The notes under the pieces were generated by a model. The model was not told the origin of the DNA. It did no database searches and saw only the letters and a program-made list of their open reading frames with translations. DNA of 64,000 bases from Mya arenaria (taxonomy: Eukaryota; Mollusca; Bivalvia; Myida; Myidae), in contig NC_069138.1 of NCBI RefSeq assembly GCF_026914265.1, positions 34,712,598-34,776,597 on the forward strand, written 5' to 3'. How positions within the stretch are numbered: position 1 is the stretch's first letter; every line of letters starts with the position of its first letter. The translations under genes and the position numbers were made by a program. This document shows positions 1-13,030 of this stretch, one piece after another.

Positions 1-1470
1 GTAACATGACATTATGTATATTTTCTTCAAAACTGGATGGTAAACTATCATAAATTGTCTTTTAAATTGTTCAATAGACATCATAGATAATATCTAAAAT
101 GATTTCAGCAGCTTGCCTTATAGTTAACTATTTTTTATGAATTTTATAAAACTGCTATATATTTTCAAACAGCGAAAAACTGCTCTTTTCCGAAGAATCA
201 TAAGATCAATCAAAATAAAAAAATTCCATGTTTATCAATAATGTGTTCGTTTGAACTCTGGTTTTCTGTTAAATAAAGTTTATTTTACCAGAAACTGTTG
301 TGTTTATTTCATAATCTCTGATAATGCGAAAAAAAATCAAATATAGACAAAATATTTACTTGTCGCTCTTTGTAGCCCTTGGAGTTTGGGGGTGGGTGTA
401 ATGAAACATAAATAACTTTTTTAATTCACGGTAAAAAATCTTCAAAATTTGGATAAAAGTCCCATAGTGTACCGTGATTATAACTATGTTGTCGGTTAAA
501 GCTTTTAAAAAAGTGTGTATTACGCGGCTAATACCTTAAACGAAACTTTACTAGAAGCAATTGTTTTCTATTGATAATGGTTACATACGTCAATGATCTA
601 TTGCCTTTATTCAATTGAAATATTATTTAAACAATTCCAAAGGAGACCGAATCATTTAATTTAATAGGCGTTAGTTAACGAAAGAAATTAAAAGGTTTTT
701 GCTAAGATAGCAAAATATTTTGTAAGACGCTATGGGAAACTATAACTACTAATAACACAATATATGCTGGAACTGTATATATATATAATACTAATGTTGG
801 CATTTCAATTCGTTTAGTAATGATTTGTGAGTTGTATGTACTTCAAAACGCCGAAATGCTGTGTGTCCGTGTATCCTGTGTTGTTCTGTTTCATACTCGT
901 GTTTAATATTTCTTTTTGTTTGAAAAAAAAAATGTCTTCCTACTTGGGTACTCTGTGTTTTCTTGTCAAGTTGTGAATAATTATATTTATAGCAATCAAA
1001 TGCAATTGTTAGTCACACATTCAACTTACATTTGTTTAAATGGCATTAAATTGTTTCATCAAAGGTGCGTTTTGTAATATTTTGCTCCAACGTAATGTGG
1101 AAGAAATAATCGAGCTATATATAATTGTTAATATGTATAACCACTGCCATAGTACGAACAGAAACAGTTTCTTTAAGTATATAAACAAAAACAGAAGATA
1201 AAATTTATATTTTCGATTATAATCATACTTTGATAATATTCATCCCATGAGGTGCTCATTTCTTAATGATTTAGTAACTTGGATAAGTCGTCAAAACAAA
1301 GTTCAGTCACTTAGACAAGTGGTCCTTACAAAGTTAAATAGCTTAGACAACAAAAAGATCCGTCACTTGCACGAGTAGTCTATATAAATCTTCCGACACT
1401 TTGAAAATCGTGTCATCGTGGTCAAATCGCCGCGGTCCAGTCTTCCCCGGATTTATTTTCCACACGAAGT
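1..1470. other. AT-rich non-coding stretch, no gene seen
   Basis: I see no coding region, RNA gene or clear repeat here. The sequence is AT-rich with short homopolymer runs. It lies downstream (3') of the minus-strand IFI44-like gene and probably includes that gene's 3' untranslated region and flank. Confidence 0.6.
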
Positions 1471-1474
1471 TCAC

Positions 1475-4400
1475 CTACTCGCACTCGGAGCCGCAAACCT
1501 CCACTAGTTCTCTGCCAGTCTTGTTACTGGCGGATTCTCTCTTCATCAGCAAATTTTCCACTCCATCCTCCGCAGCGTAAAGAATTTGTTGAAGAGCAAG
1601 CAGAGCCAGACAGTTGATCTTCTCATTGGAGGCGACTTCACATTCATAGTTCTTCACGGGATGGATGGAGTTTCGCGGAAGTCCAATAAGATCTGATACT
1701 TTCTTGACACTCTCTGCAACTTGGGCGCTCTTGAAGACGGTTTCCAAATCCCTGCCAACATCCGGGTCTATCAATTCAACGTGAGTTAGGAGAACTGCTT
1801 GGGATACGCCTAAAATTTGACAGCATGTCAGACATATGTTGCTTCAATTCCCAAAAGAATTAGTATATAATTAATTGTAACCACGGGAAGGGTGCCATTA
1901 TTTTTAAACGTTTGCATAATATGGGCTTAATTATTCATAAAAATCAAATTTAATTTCTAAACAATCGAAACATTTCTTAAATCTACAAAAGGACACATAA
2001 GTATCCATAGTGAAGTGTCCCTGACATTATCCATTTATTTCATACACATTGTATTCAACAAAACGCCCCTAAGTGTAGTTACCTTTCCTGATACAGAACA
2101 TTTTCAGGGCACGAATCTTCTGCAGTATTTCAGCGGACAGACTGTCAAGGGACGAAGCGTCTAATACATAAACCACGCAGTGGGTTTTGTCTTCAAGGTT
2201 GGGCCGCAAGACAAAAAGTGCATCGTCCAATGATAACTCTACTTCAGGATTAAACTGTAATGGATAGTGACAAATGCCCCCGATTAGGCCAGTCGGATGG
2301 ATAACCATTAGACATATACATGTAGCCTATATGCTGAACAATTTTTTTTATTAGAATCCCATTTTTTATAAAGATGCACTCTTACTCCCAAATAAGATTT
2401 ACCACAATTAATACAAATGTTTTAATATACCAAAAAGGATGAAAAAATGTTGAAGACAATGGTTCTTATGAAAAATATCGAGTTTATTTGAAGTAAATGT
2501 GCAGAAAACACGGTTATTCTACTTTATTAGACGATAGTAGGTAACAGTTAATCTTTTAGCATTCACCAATCATTTAATATTTTTTGCGTTTTCAGCTGTT
2601 AAATACACCGTTACAATCTTGTTATCAGTTATCAATATCTTCCATAAATGCATTATTTAGTAAGTAGTTCAAGATTTATAGCTCAAAATGTATGTTTGTT
2701 GCACATGTGTATGCATTGATTTTGAAATAGAGTGTCACTTTAACAAATGCCTTAAAATGGTGCTCTACAAATAGGAGAAGATTGTCTTAATTTCTATAAG
2801 CTTCTAAAATAACGTTGCATATTTGTTTTGAAAAGATTTATGGCTACAAAATCCATCCTGTGGAACAGTAATGACAGCATTAATGTTAAACGCGAAACAC
2901 TTCTAACTGAAAAGTTATGCTATGAGTGCATGTGCTTGTTTAATGCACCAGTCAATTGTAACCAAGCCCCCCCCCCCCCCCCCCCCCCCCCCGGGGTATA
3001 CCGATGAGAGCCGGGGAAATGGGCCGTGTTTTACCTTTCAGGTAGCCTTGCAGTGCCGGGTGAATGCGGTGGTTTTGTCTTCGCTTTAAATATAGCGGGG
3101 AATGGACCTTACCTAGGGTCCCTGGGGTGCGGGGGCATTTGGCAGGGATTCTACCATTTGTTCGTCCCCGAAGGTCGGGGATTTTAGCTGGGGTTGGCTG
3201 GACCGAAAGTGAAAGTCCCGGCCATTCCCCGGACCTGGGGGGGGGGGGGCGTGGTTACAATTGACTGGTGCATAATGTTGAGCACATATTTTTTTTGTAA
3301 ATCATGTCTATGAGAAGATATAAGTGATATTATTTATACAACATATATACTGCCGCAAATAAGTTTTAATTTTAAAAAGCTTTGGATGAAAGGCGTATGT
3401 TATAATTGCAGAAAAGTAAATACTTTTAATCATATTATGTTGACTTTCACCTCATAATACTCTGGAATGTGTCCTTGTACAAGGTGCTTGTATTCCGTCA
3501 AATCCAGGCATGCCTTGTCTGATATTCCTCGTGTGTCACACAGCTTGAAACCCAGAAGTCCACACGCTTCCGTCTTTACACTGTATGGGTGAAACTGGAA
3601 ATACAAAAATAATGACTCTGTACTCAAATATGCGTCTAAAATGATACGAAGTGTATATCAGAGTGCTTTGGAATTTGTGTTCATATCTGTACGGAATTGT
3701 GGGTTTGGTCAATGGCCAAGTTTGCACAGCGAAGAAGATGCCGACGACAAAAAGACTACGATAACATCTCCATTTTTACGAGTTGAACAGCTTATCTCTT
3801 TTTAAACACCCCCACTATGCAAGTAGGACTGTTAACTGTTACCTTTAATGATGACACATTCGTTAACGAGTTTTGCCTGAAACTCATGCATACTCATGGA
3901 ATTTCTACACATGAACGAAAATAAATTATCTTACATTGCCTTCATCAAAACATACCGTATTTGTGACGCTTGTATCGCCTTTCCCACAGGCAGCCCTGTG
4001 ACTAACCCGGCCCTGGAAGGCAGTCATTATCGTGTTACAGTAACTTGACTTGCCGGAACCAACAGGTCCTATAAGTGTCAGCCTGTAGCCTGCCATTTTC
4101 GTTTTTCCTGGAGTTTTTTGGCTCTGAATTGCTGCAGTAAGTTCAGAAAGTTTCTGAAAGGAAATTAAAAATAACGGTCACAGTGAAACCTGTGTAAGGA
4201 ATTAAGTTAAACAGGAAACTAAGATCCAGGCTCCAATAACACAATACGTTACCATAGAATGTGTTTTGGTAAACATATTGACAAGTCTAATTATTGGTAC
4301 ATTCTTAGTTGTAATTCTTAATCATTTTACGTCACCAAATAAATAAATAAATCAATGACAACAATATGGTATGACATTTTTACGACATTCTTTGTTCTAA

Positions 4401-4499
4401 TAATAAAAAGTGTACACCTTGTTGTTCAGGTCTGGAACAGTTCGCCAGCTTCTCTCCAGTTGTACGTCTGGCTCCCTTCCTTCTGAAAATCAAAACAAC

Positions 4500-4573
<74 letters not shown>

Positions 4574-4619
4574 CCACCATCACCACCACCACCACCACCA
4601 CCACCACCACCACCACCAC

Positions 4620-4682
<63 letters not shown>

Positions 4683-5249
4683 TGTCACGTTTTAGTATTT
4701 AATATGAAGTATAGTTATACCTGTAAGTTGATACACTTCAAGCTCATTGACGTCCAAGTCCCCGTTGTTAATCTCTGCCCACGATGATACTCCATCCATC
4801 TTATAGCACGCAGAAAAACTTGTTATTCCAGCTAGTTTAAAAACACCGTTTGATTCTTGAACGGTATTTTGGAATACGTAAATATCATTCGCTCCAAATA
4901 AGGGTCCGCAGTACGGCGAACTATAGATACTTTTGGTAGGATCTTTAACGCAGAATCTGATCACTTTTTTCTTTCCAGAGAAGGCTAGTTGGAACAAAAA
5001 TGCAGCTGCATCACTGCTGTGACCTTTTATTTTTTGATCCCAATCCGTTGAGGTGTATCCCCCGTACACGGACCCGGAGGGATTATAAAATACAGTCACC
5101 GTGGGTCCTTTTTTGTCACATTTTGTGTGGAAGGTCTGCGCCGAGCAACCATCTCGTGTGATAGCGTACAACAAGCGGAAGGTCTTCGGGCCCTGTCCAA
5201 TCCAATCCTCAAGTTGAGCCTTCTGTTCTCGTGAAAGTTTTCCCGCCAT
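1475..5249 (-). CDS. IFI44-like protein: TLDc domain plus P-loop GTPase, six coding exons
   Basis: Exons, in reading order, are 5249-4721, 4482-4418, 4153-3956, 3594-3451, 2254-2083 and 1809-1475. All junctions are AG/GT, phases agree throughout, and the sum is 1443 bp (480 residues and stop). Exon 1 (about residues 1-165) is a TLDc domain with the pattern LLY..trdGcsaqtFHtkCDkkGptvtv followed by GGYts.dWD and AFLFqL. Exon 3 carries the P-loop GPVGSGKSS (about residues 227-235), exon 4 the DTRG switch motif (about 284-287), and exon 6 LLTHVE (about 376-381), in place of the usual NKxD, as in vertebrate IFI44. This domain order and length fit the IFI44/IFI44L family (about 440 residues), which is interferon-induced in vertebrates; cellular role is poorly defined and any antiviral role here is inference. 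The start is the first Met of the TLDc exon; an untranslated 5' exon is possible. The upstream region is the 17-kb minisatellite. Confidence 0.9.
2367..2752. mobile_element. Dispersed short repeat (MITE-like), copy 1, in IFI44-like intron 4
   Basis: About 380 bp beginning near AAAGATGCACTCTTACTC and ending near GTGTCACTTTAA. It matches, along its full length with point differences, the sequence at about 31352-31740. The ends are weakly inverted (TTAAAG.TG.CACTCT at both), suggesting a non-autonomous DNA element. It sits in the intron between exons 4 and 5. Confidence 0.65.
2944..3272. mobile_element. Harbinger-type MITE, copy 1 (TIRs, TAA target duplication)
   Basis: Terminal inverted repeats begin TGCACCAGTCAATTGTAACC on the left and read as its reverse complement on the right. 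TAA directly flanks both ends (2941-2943 and 3273-3275), the 3-bp target duplication typical of PIF/Harbinger elements. The interior is GC-rich and carries a 26-base C run (2967-2992) and a G run near the right end. No transposase is encoded. A second copy with the same TIRs and TAA flanks lies at 36739-37041. Confidence 0.85.
4502..4682. repeat. Trinucleotide microsatellite, (CAT)n-(CAC)n-(CAT)n
   Basis: About 180 bp of CAT repeat with a central block of CAC/ACC repeat (about 4571-4620). It fills most of the 238-bp first intron of the IFI44-like gene, between exon 1 (ends 4721) and exon 2 (starts 4482). The polyhistidine and polymethionine open frames it creates are not genes. Confidence 0.97.
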
Positions 5250-5529
5250 AGGGAGATCCTGTCGTCAAAAATGGAACACAGATGAGCAATGCACAAACGA
5301 CTTCTTTAAGAAATACTTTTTGAAATATGAACCCTACATTTGTTTCGAATTTATATAATAGTGAAGTCAAAGGCCTGGAGAAACACATTTGGGCTTATAA
5401 CGATGTTACTTATTCCAAACAAGCTTCATCTGACATAATACCATGAACAATGAGTAGTTTATGAAACATGCAAGTGAATGTGAAATAAACCAATATTACA
5501 TGCATGTGTCTGTAAAATGAACCAGTGGT

Positions 5530-6530
5530 ACATGCATATAACTGTATAATGAACCGGTAGTACATGCACGTGTCTGTGAAATGAACCGGTAGTACATACA
5601 CGTGTCTGTGAAATGAACCGGTAGTATATGCACGTGTCTGTGAAATGAACCGGTAGTGCATGCACGTGTCTGTGAAATGAACCGGTAGTACATACACGTG
5701 TCTGTGAAATGAACCGGTAGTTCATGCACGTGTCTGTGAAATAAACCAGTAGTACATACACGTGTCTGTGATATGAACCGGTAGTGCATGCACGTGTCTG
5801 TGAAATGAACCGGTAGTACATGCAAGTGTCAGTGAAATGAACAGGTAGTACATGCAAGTGTCTGTATAATAAACCGGTAGTACATGCATGTGTCTGTGAA
5901 ATGAACCGGTAGTACATACACGTGTCTGTGAAATGAACCCATAGTACATGCACGTGTCTGTATAATAAACCGGTAGTGCATGCACGTGTCTGTGAAATGA
6001 ACCGGTAGTACATACACGTGTCTGTGAAATGAACCCATAGTACATGCACGTGTCTGTATTATAAACCGGAAGTATATGCACGTGTCTGTGAAATGAACCG
6101 GTAGTGCATGCACCTGTCTGTGAAATGAACCGGTAGTGCATGCACGTGTCTGTGAAATAAACCGGTAGTGCATACACGTGTCTGTGAAAGGAACCGGTAG
6201 TACATGCACGTGTCTGTATAATTAACCGGTAGTACATGCACGTGTCTGTGAAATGAACCGGTAGTGCATGCACGTGTCTGTGAAATGAACCGGTAGTGCA
6301 TGCACGTGTCTGTGAAATGAACCGGTAGTGCATGCACGTGTCTGTGAAATAAACCGGTAGTACATGCACGTGTCTGTGAAATAAACCGGTAGTGCATGCA
6401 CGTGTCTGTGAAATGAACCGGTAGTGCATGCACATGTCTGTGAAATTAACCGTTAGTACATGCCTGTGTCTGTGCTCAAAATGAACCAATTTACATGCAC
6501 GTGTCTGTGAAATGAACCCGTAGTACATGC
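5530..6530. repeat. Array zone 1: 32-bp units carrying CACGTG
   Basis: Units of 32 bp in which most copies contain the palindrome CACGTG (context TGCACGTGTCTG or ACACGTGTCTG), about two dozen by eye. CACGTG is the canonical E-box bound by bHLH-type factors. In many units it overlaps a second palindrome, TGCATGCA. This zone is the part of the array closest to the IFI44-like start codon. Confidence 0.85.
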
Positions 6531-7699
6531 ATGTGTCTCTGAAATGAACCGAATAAACATGGATATGTCTGTAAAATGAACCCTTGGCACATGCATTTTA
6601 CTGTAAAATGAACCCGTAGTACATGTATGTGTCTGTAAAATAAGCCCGTAGTACATGAATGTGTCTATAAAATGAACCCGAAGTACATGCACGTGTCTCT
6701 AAATTGAACCGATAATATATGGATATGTTTGTAAAATATACCAGTAATTAATGCATACGTCTGTGAAATGAAACCGCAGTACATGCATGTGACCTTGAAA
6801 ATGAACCCATAGTACATACATATGCCTGTAAAACGAATCGATAGTACATAAATGTGTCTGTGAAAGGAACCCTTAGTACATGCATGTGTCTGTGAAATAG
6901 ACCCGTAGTACATGCACGTGTCTGTAAAATAAAACGGTAGTTCATGCACATGTCTGTGAAATGAACCCGTAGTACATGCATATGACTGTGAAATGAACCC
7001 GTAGTACATGTATGTGCCTGTGAAATGAACCCGTAGTACATGCATGTTTCTGTAAATGAACCCGTAGTACATGTATGTGCCTGTGAAATGAACCCGTATT
7101 ATATGCATATAGCTGTGAATTGAACCGGTAGTACATGCACTTGACTGTTAAATGAACCAGTAGTCCACGCAGATGTCTTTAGAATGAACCCATAGTGCAT
7201 GCATATGTCTGTAAAATAAACCCGAAGTATATGTAAGTGTCTGTAAAATGAACCCGTAGTATATACATATGTCAGTGAAATGAACCCATAGTGCATGTAT
7301 GTGTCTGTGAAAAGAACCCGTGGTACATGCATTGTCTATGAAATGAACCGTAATACATGTATGTGTCTGTGAAATGAACCGGTAGTACATACACGTGTCT
7401 GTAAAACGAACCCATAGTACATGCATATGTCTGTGAAAGGAACCCGTAGTACATGCACGTTTCTGTCAAATGAACCCATAGTACACACATATGTCAGTGG
7501 ATTGAATCTGTAGTGCATGTATGTGTCTGTGAAATGAACCCGTAGTACATGAGTGTCTATATAAAATGAACCCGTAGTACATGAATGTCTATATAAAATG
7601 AACCTGTAGTACATGAATGTCTATATAAAATGAACCCGTAGTACATGAGTGTCTATATAAAATGAACCTGTAGTACATGAATGTCTATATAAAATGAAC

Positions 7700-10600
7700 C
7701 AGTAGTACATGAGTGTCTATATAAAATGAACCTGTAGTACATGAATGTCTATATAAAATGAACCAGTAGTACATGCACGTGTCTCTAAAATGAACCAATA
7801 ATACATGAATAAGGCAGTAAAAGGAAACTGAAGTCCTTGCATGTGTCTGTGAAATGAACCCGGAGTACATGCATGTGCCTGTGAAATGAACCCGTAGTAC
7901 ATGTATGTGCCTGTGAAATGAACCCGTATTATATGCATATAGCTGTGAATTGAACCGGTAGTACATGCACTTGACTGTTAAATGAACCAGTAGTCCACGC
8001 ATATGTCTTTAGAATGAACCCATAGTGCATGCATATGTCTGTAAAATAAACCCGTAGTATATGTAAGTGTCTGTAAAATGAACCCGTAGTATATACATAT
8101 GTCAGTGAAATGAACCCATAGTGCATGTATGTGTCTGTGAAATGAAGCCGTAGTATATACATATGTCAGTGAAATGGACCCGTTGTACATGTATGTGTCT
8201 GTGAAATGAACCCGTAGTAAATACATATGTCAGTGAAATGGAACCATAGTGCATATATTTGCTGTGAAATAAACCCGTGGTACATGCATTGTCTATGAAA
8301 TGAACCGTAATACATGTATGTGTCTGTGAAATGAACCGGTAGTACATACACGTGTCTGACAAACGAACCCATAGTACATGCATATGTCTGTGAAAGGAAC
8401 CCGTAGTACATGCACGTTTCTGTCAAATGAACCAATAGTACACACATATGTCAGTGGATTGAATCCGTAGTGCATGTATGTGTCTGTGAAATGAACCCGT
8501 AGTATAAACATATGTCAGTGAAATGGACCCATAGTGCATATATGTGTCTGTGAAAAGAACCCGTGGTACATGCATTGTCTATGAAATGAACCGTAATACA
8601 TGTATGTGTCAGTGAAATGGACCCATAGTACATACACGTGTCTGTAAAACGAACCCATAGTACATACATATGTCTGTGAAAGGAACCCGTAGTACATGCA
8701 CGTTTCTGTCAAATGAACCCATAGTACACACATATGTCAGTGGATTGAATCTGTAGTGCATGTATGTGTCTGTGAAATGAACCCGTAGTACATGAGTGTC
8801 TATATAAAATGAACCCGTAGTACATGAGTGTCTAAATAAAATGAACCCGTAGTACATGAATGTCTATATAAAATGAACCCGTAGTATATGCATGTGTCTC
8901 TAAAATGAACCAATAATACATGAATAAGGCAGTAATAGGAAACTGAAGTCCTTGCATGTGTCTGTGAAATGAACCCGGAGTACATGCATGTGCCTGTGAA
9001 ATGAACCCGTAGTACATGCATGTTTCTGTAAATGAACCCGTAGTACATGTATGTGCCTGTGAAATGAACCCGTAGTATATGCATATAGCTGTGAATGGAA
9101 CCGGTAGTACATGCACTTGACTGTTAAATGAACCGGTAGTCCACACAGATGTCTTTAGATTGAACCCATAGTGCATGCATATGTCTGTAAAATAAACCCG
9201 TAGTATATGTAAGTGTCTGTAAAATGAACCCGTAGTATATACATATGTCAGTGAAATGAACCCATAGTGCATGTATGTGTCTGTGAAATGAAGCCGTAGT
9301 ATATACATATGTCAGTGAAATGGACCCGTTGTACATGTATGTGTCTGTGAAATGAACCCGTAGTAAATACATATGTCAGTGAAATGGAACCATAGTGCAT
9401 ATATTTGCTGTGAAATAAACCCGTGGTACATGCATTGTCTATGAAATGAACTGTAATACATGTATGTGTCTGTGAAATGAACCGGTAGTACATACACGTG
9501 TCTGAAAAACGAACCCATAGTACATGCATATGTCTGTGAAAGGAACCCGTAGTACATGCACGTTTCTGTCAAATGAACCAATAGTACACACATATGTCAG
9601 TGGATTGAATCCGTAGTGTATGTATGTGTCTCTGAAATGAACCCGTAGTATAAACATATGTCAGTGAAATGGACCCATAGTGCATATATGTGTCTGTGAA
9701 AAGAACCCGTGGTACATGCATTGTCTATGAAATGAACCGTAATACATGTATGTGTCTGTGAAATGAACCGGTAGTAAATACACGTGTCTGTAAAACGAAC
9801 CCATAGTACATGCATATGTCTGTGAAAGGAACCCGTAGTACATGCACGTTTCTGTAAAATGAACCCATAGTACACACATATGTCAGTGAATTGAATCTGT
9901 AGTGCATGTATGTGTCTGTGAAATGAACCCGTAGTACATGAGTGTCTATATAAAATGAACCCGTAGTACATGAGTGTCTATATAAAATGAACCCGTAGTA
10001 CATGAATGTCTATATAAAATGAACCCGTAGTATATGCATGTGTCTCTAAAATGAACCAATAATACATGAATAAGGCAGTAAAAGGAAACTGAAGTCCTTG
10101 CATGTGTCTGTGAAATGAACCCGGAGTACATGCATGTGCCTGTGAAATGAACCCGTAGTACATGCATGTTTCTGTAAATGAACCCGTAGTACATGTATGT
10201 GCCTGTGAAATGAACCCGTAGTACATGCATGTGTCTGTGAAATGAACCCGTAGTACATGTATGTGCCTGTGAAATGAACCCGTATTATATGCATATAGCT
10301 GTGAATGGAACCGGTAGTACATGCACTTGACTGTTAAATGAACCAGTAGTCCACGCAGATGTCTTTAGATTGAACCCATAGTGCATGCATATGTCTGTAA
10401 AATAAACCCGTAGTATATGTAAGTGTCTGTAAAATGAACCCGTAGTATATACATATGTCAGTGAAATGAACCCATAGTGCATGTATGAGTCTGTGAAATG
10501 AAGCCGTAGTATATACATATGTCAGTGAAATGAACCCATAGTGCATGTATGTGTCTGTGAAATGAAGCCGTAGTATATACATATGTCAGTGAAATGGACC

Positions 10601-13030
10601 CGTTGTACATGTATGTGTCTGTGAAATGAACCCGTAGTAAATACATATGTCAGTGAAATGGAACCATAGTGCATATATTTGCTGTGAAATAAACCCGTGG
10701 TACATGCATTGTCTATGAAATGAACCGTAATACATGTATGTGTCTGTGAAATGAACCGGTAGTACATACACGTGTCTGTAAAACGAACCCATAGTACATG
10801 CATATGTCTGTGAAAGGAACCCGTAGTACATGCACGTTTCTGTCAAATGAACCCATAGTACACACATATGTCATTGGATTGAATCTGTAGTGCATGTATG
10901 TGTCTGTGAAATGAACCCGTAGTACATGAGTGTCTATATAAAATGAACCCGTAGTACATGAATGTCTATATAAAATGAACCCGTAGTACATGCATGTGTC
11001 TCTAAAATGAACCAATGATACATGAATAAGGCAGTAAAAGGAAACTGAAGTCCTTGCATGTGTCTGTGAAATGAACCCGGAGTACATGCATGTGCCTGTG
11101 AAATAAACCCGAAGTACATGCATGTTTCTGTAAATGAACCCGTAGTACATGTATGTGCCTGTGAAATGAACCCATATTATATGCATATAGCTGTGAATTG
11201 AACCGGTAGTACATGCACTTGACTGTTAAATGAACCAGTAGTCCACGCAGATGTCTTTAGAATGAACCCATAGTGCATGCATATGTCTGTAAAATAAACC
11301 CGTAGTATATGTAAGTGTCTGTAAAATGAACCCGTAGTATATACATATGTCAGTGAAATGAACCCATAGTGCATGTATGTGTCTGTGAAATGAAGCCGTA
11401 GTATATACATATGTCAGTGAAATGGACCCGTTGTACATGTATGTGTCTGTGAAATGAACCCGTAGTATATACATATGTCAGTGAAATGGAACCATAGTGC
11501 ATATATTTGCTGTGAAATAAACCCGTGGTACATGCATTGTCTATGAAATGAACCGTAATACATGTATGTGTCTGTGAAATGAACCGGTAGTACATACACG
11601 TGTCTGAAAAACGAACCCATAGTACATGCATATGTCTGTGAAAGGAACCCGTAGTACATGCACGTTTCTGTCAAATGAACCAATAGTACACACATATGTC
11701 AGTGGATTGAATCCGTAGTGCATGTATGTGTCTGTGAAATGAACCCGTAGTATAAACATATGTCAGTGAAATGGACCCGTGGTACATGCATTGTCTATGA
11801 AATGAACCGTAATACATGTATGTGTCTGTGAAATGAACCCGTAGTACATGAGTGTCTATATAAAATGAACCCGTAGTACATGAGTGTCTATATAAAATGA
11901 ACCCGTAGTACATGAATGTCTATATAAAATGAACCCGTAGTACATGTATGTGTCTCTAAAATGAACCAATAATACATGAATAAGGCAGTAAAAGGAAACT
12001 GAAGTCCTTGCATGTGTCTGTGAAATGAACCCGGAGTACATGCATGTGCCTGTAAAATAAACCCGTAGTATATTAAGTGTCTGTAAAATGAACCCGTAGT
12101 ATATACATATGTCAGTGAAATGAACCCATAGTGCATGTATGTGTCTGTGAAATGAACCCGAAGTATATACATATGTCAGTGAAATGGACCCGTTGTACAT
12201 GTATGTGTCTGTGAAATGAACCCGTAGTATATACAACTGTCAGTGAAATGGAACCATAGTGCATATATTTGCTGTGAAATAAACCCGTGGTACATGCATT
12301 GTCTATGAAATGAACCGTAATACATGTATGTGTCTGTGAAATGAACCGGTAGTACATACACGTGTCTGAAAAACGAACCCATAGTACATGCATATGTCTG
12401 TGAAAGGAACCCGTAGTACATGCACGTTTCTGTCAAATGAACCAATAGTACACACATATGCCAGTGGATTGAATCCGTAGTGCATGTATGTGTCTGTGAA
12501 ATGAACCCGTAGTATAAACATATGTCAGTGAAATGGACCCATAGTGCATATATGTGTCTGTGAAAAGAACCCGTGGTACATGCATTGTCTATGAAATGAA
12601 CCGTAATACAAGTATGTGTCTGTGAAATGAACCGGTAGTACATACACGTGTCTGTAAAACGAACCCATAGTACATGCATATGTCTGTGAAAGGAATCCGT
12701 AGTACATGCACGTTTCTGTCAAATGAACCCATAGTACACACATATGTCAGTGGATTGAATCTGTAGTGCATGTATGTGTCTGTGAAATGAACCCGTAGTA
12801 CATGAGTGTCTATATAAAATGAACCCGTAGTACATGAATGTCTATATAAAATGAACCCGTAGTACATGCATGTGTCTCTAAAATGAACCAATAATACATG
12901 AATAAGGAAGTAAAAGGAAACTGAAGTCCTTGCATGTGTCTGTGAAATGAACCCGGAGTACATGCATGTGACTGTGAAGGGAACCCGTAGTTTATGCATG
13001 TGACAGTGAAATAAGCCCGTAGTATATGTA
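7700..13030. repeat. Array zone 2: higher-order repeat, about 0.92-1.15 kb period
   Basis: A marker variant unit containing AAGG(C/A)AGTAA and CTGAAGTCCTTGC recurs at about 7811, 8926, 10072, 11028, 11982 and 12904. The intervals are 1115, 1146, 956, 954 and 922 bp. Between markers the order of variant units is repeated almost exactly, including rare forms such as CATTGTCTATGAAATGAACC and ATATTTGCTGTGAAATAAAC. Length differences between higher-order units are gains or losses of whole sets of basic units. Confidence 0.9.

Noticed and set aside
3064-3264. Small plus-strand open frame of 66 codons
   Set aside because: It lies inside the Harbinger-type MITE, and the same stretch in copy 2 (near 36828) encodes a different frame.
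4410-4787. Polyhistidine and polymethionine open frames
   Set aside because: They are translations of the CAT/CAC microsatellite in an intron of the IFI44-like gene.
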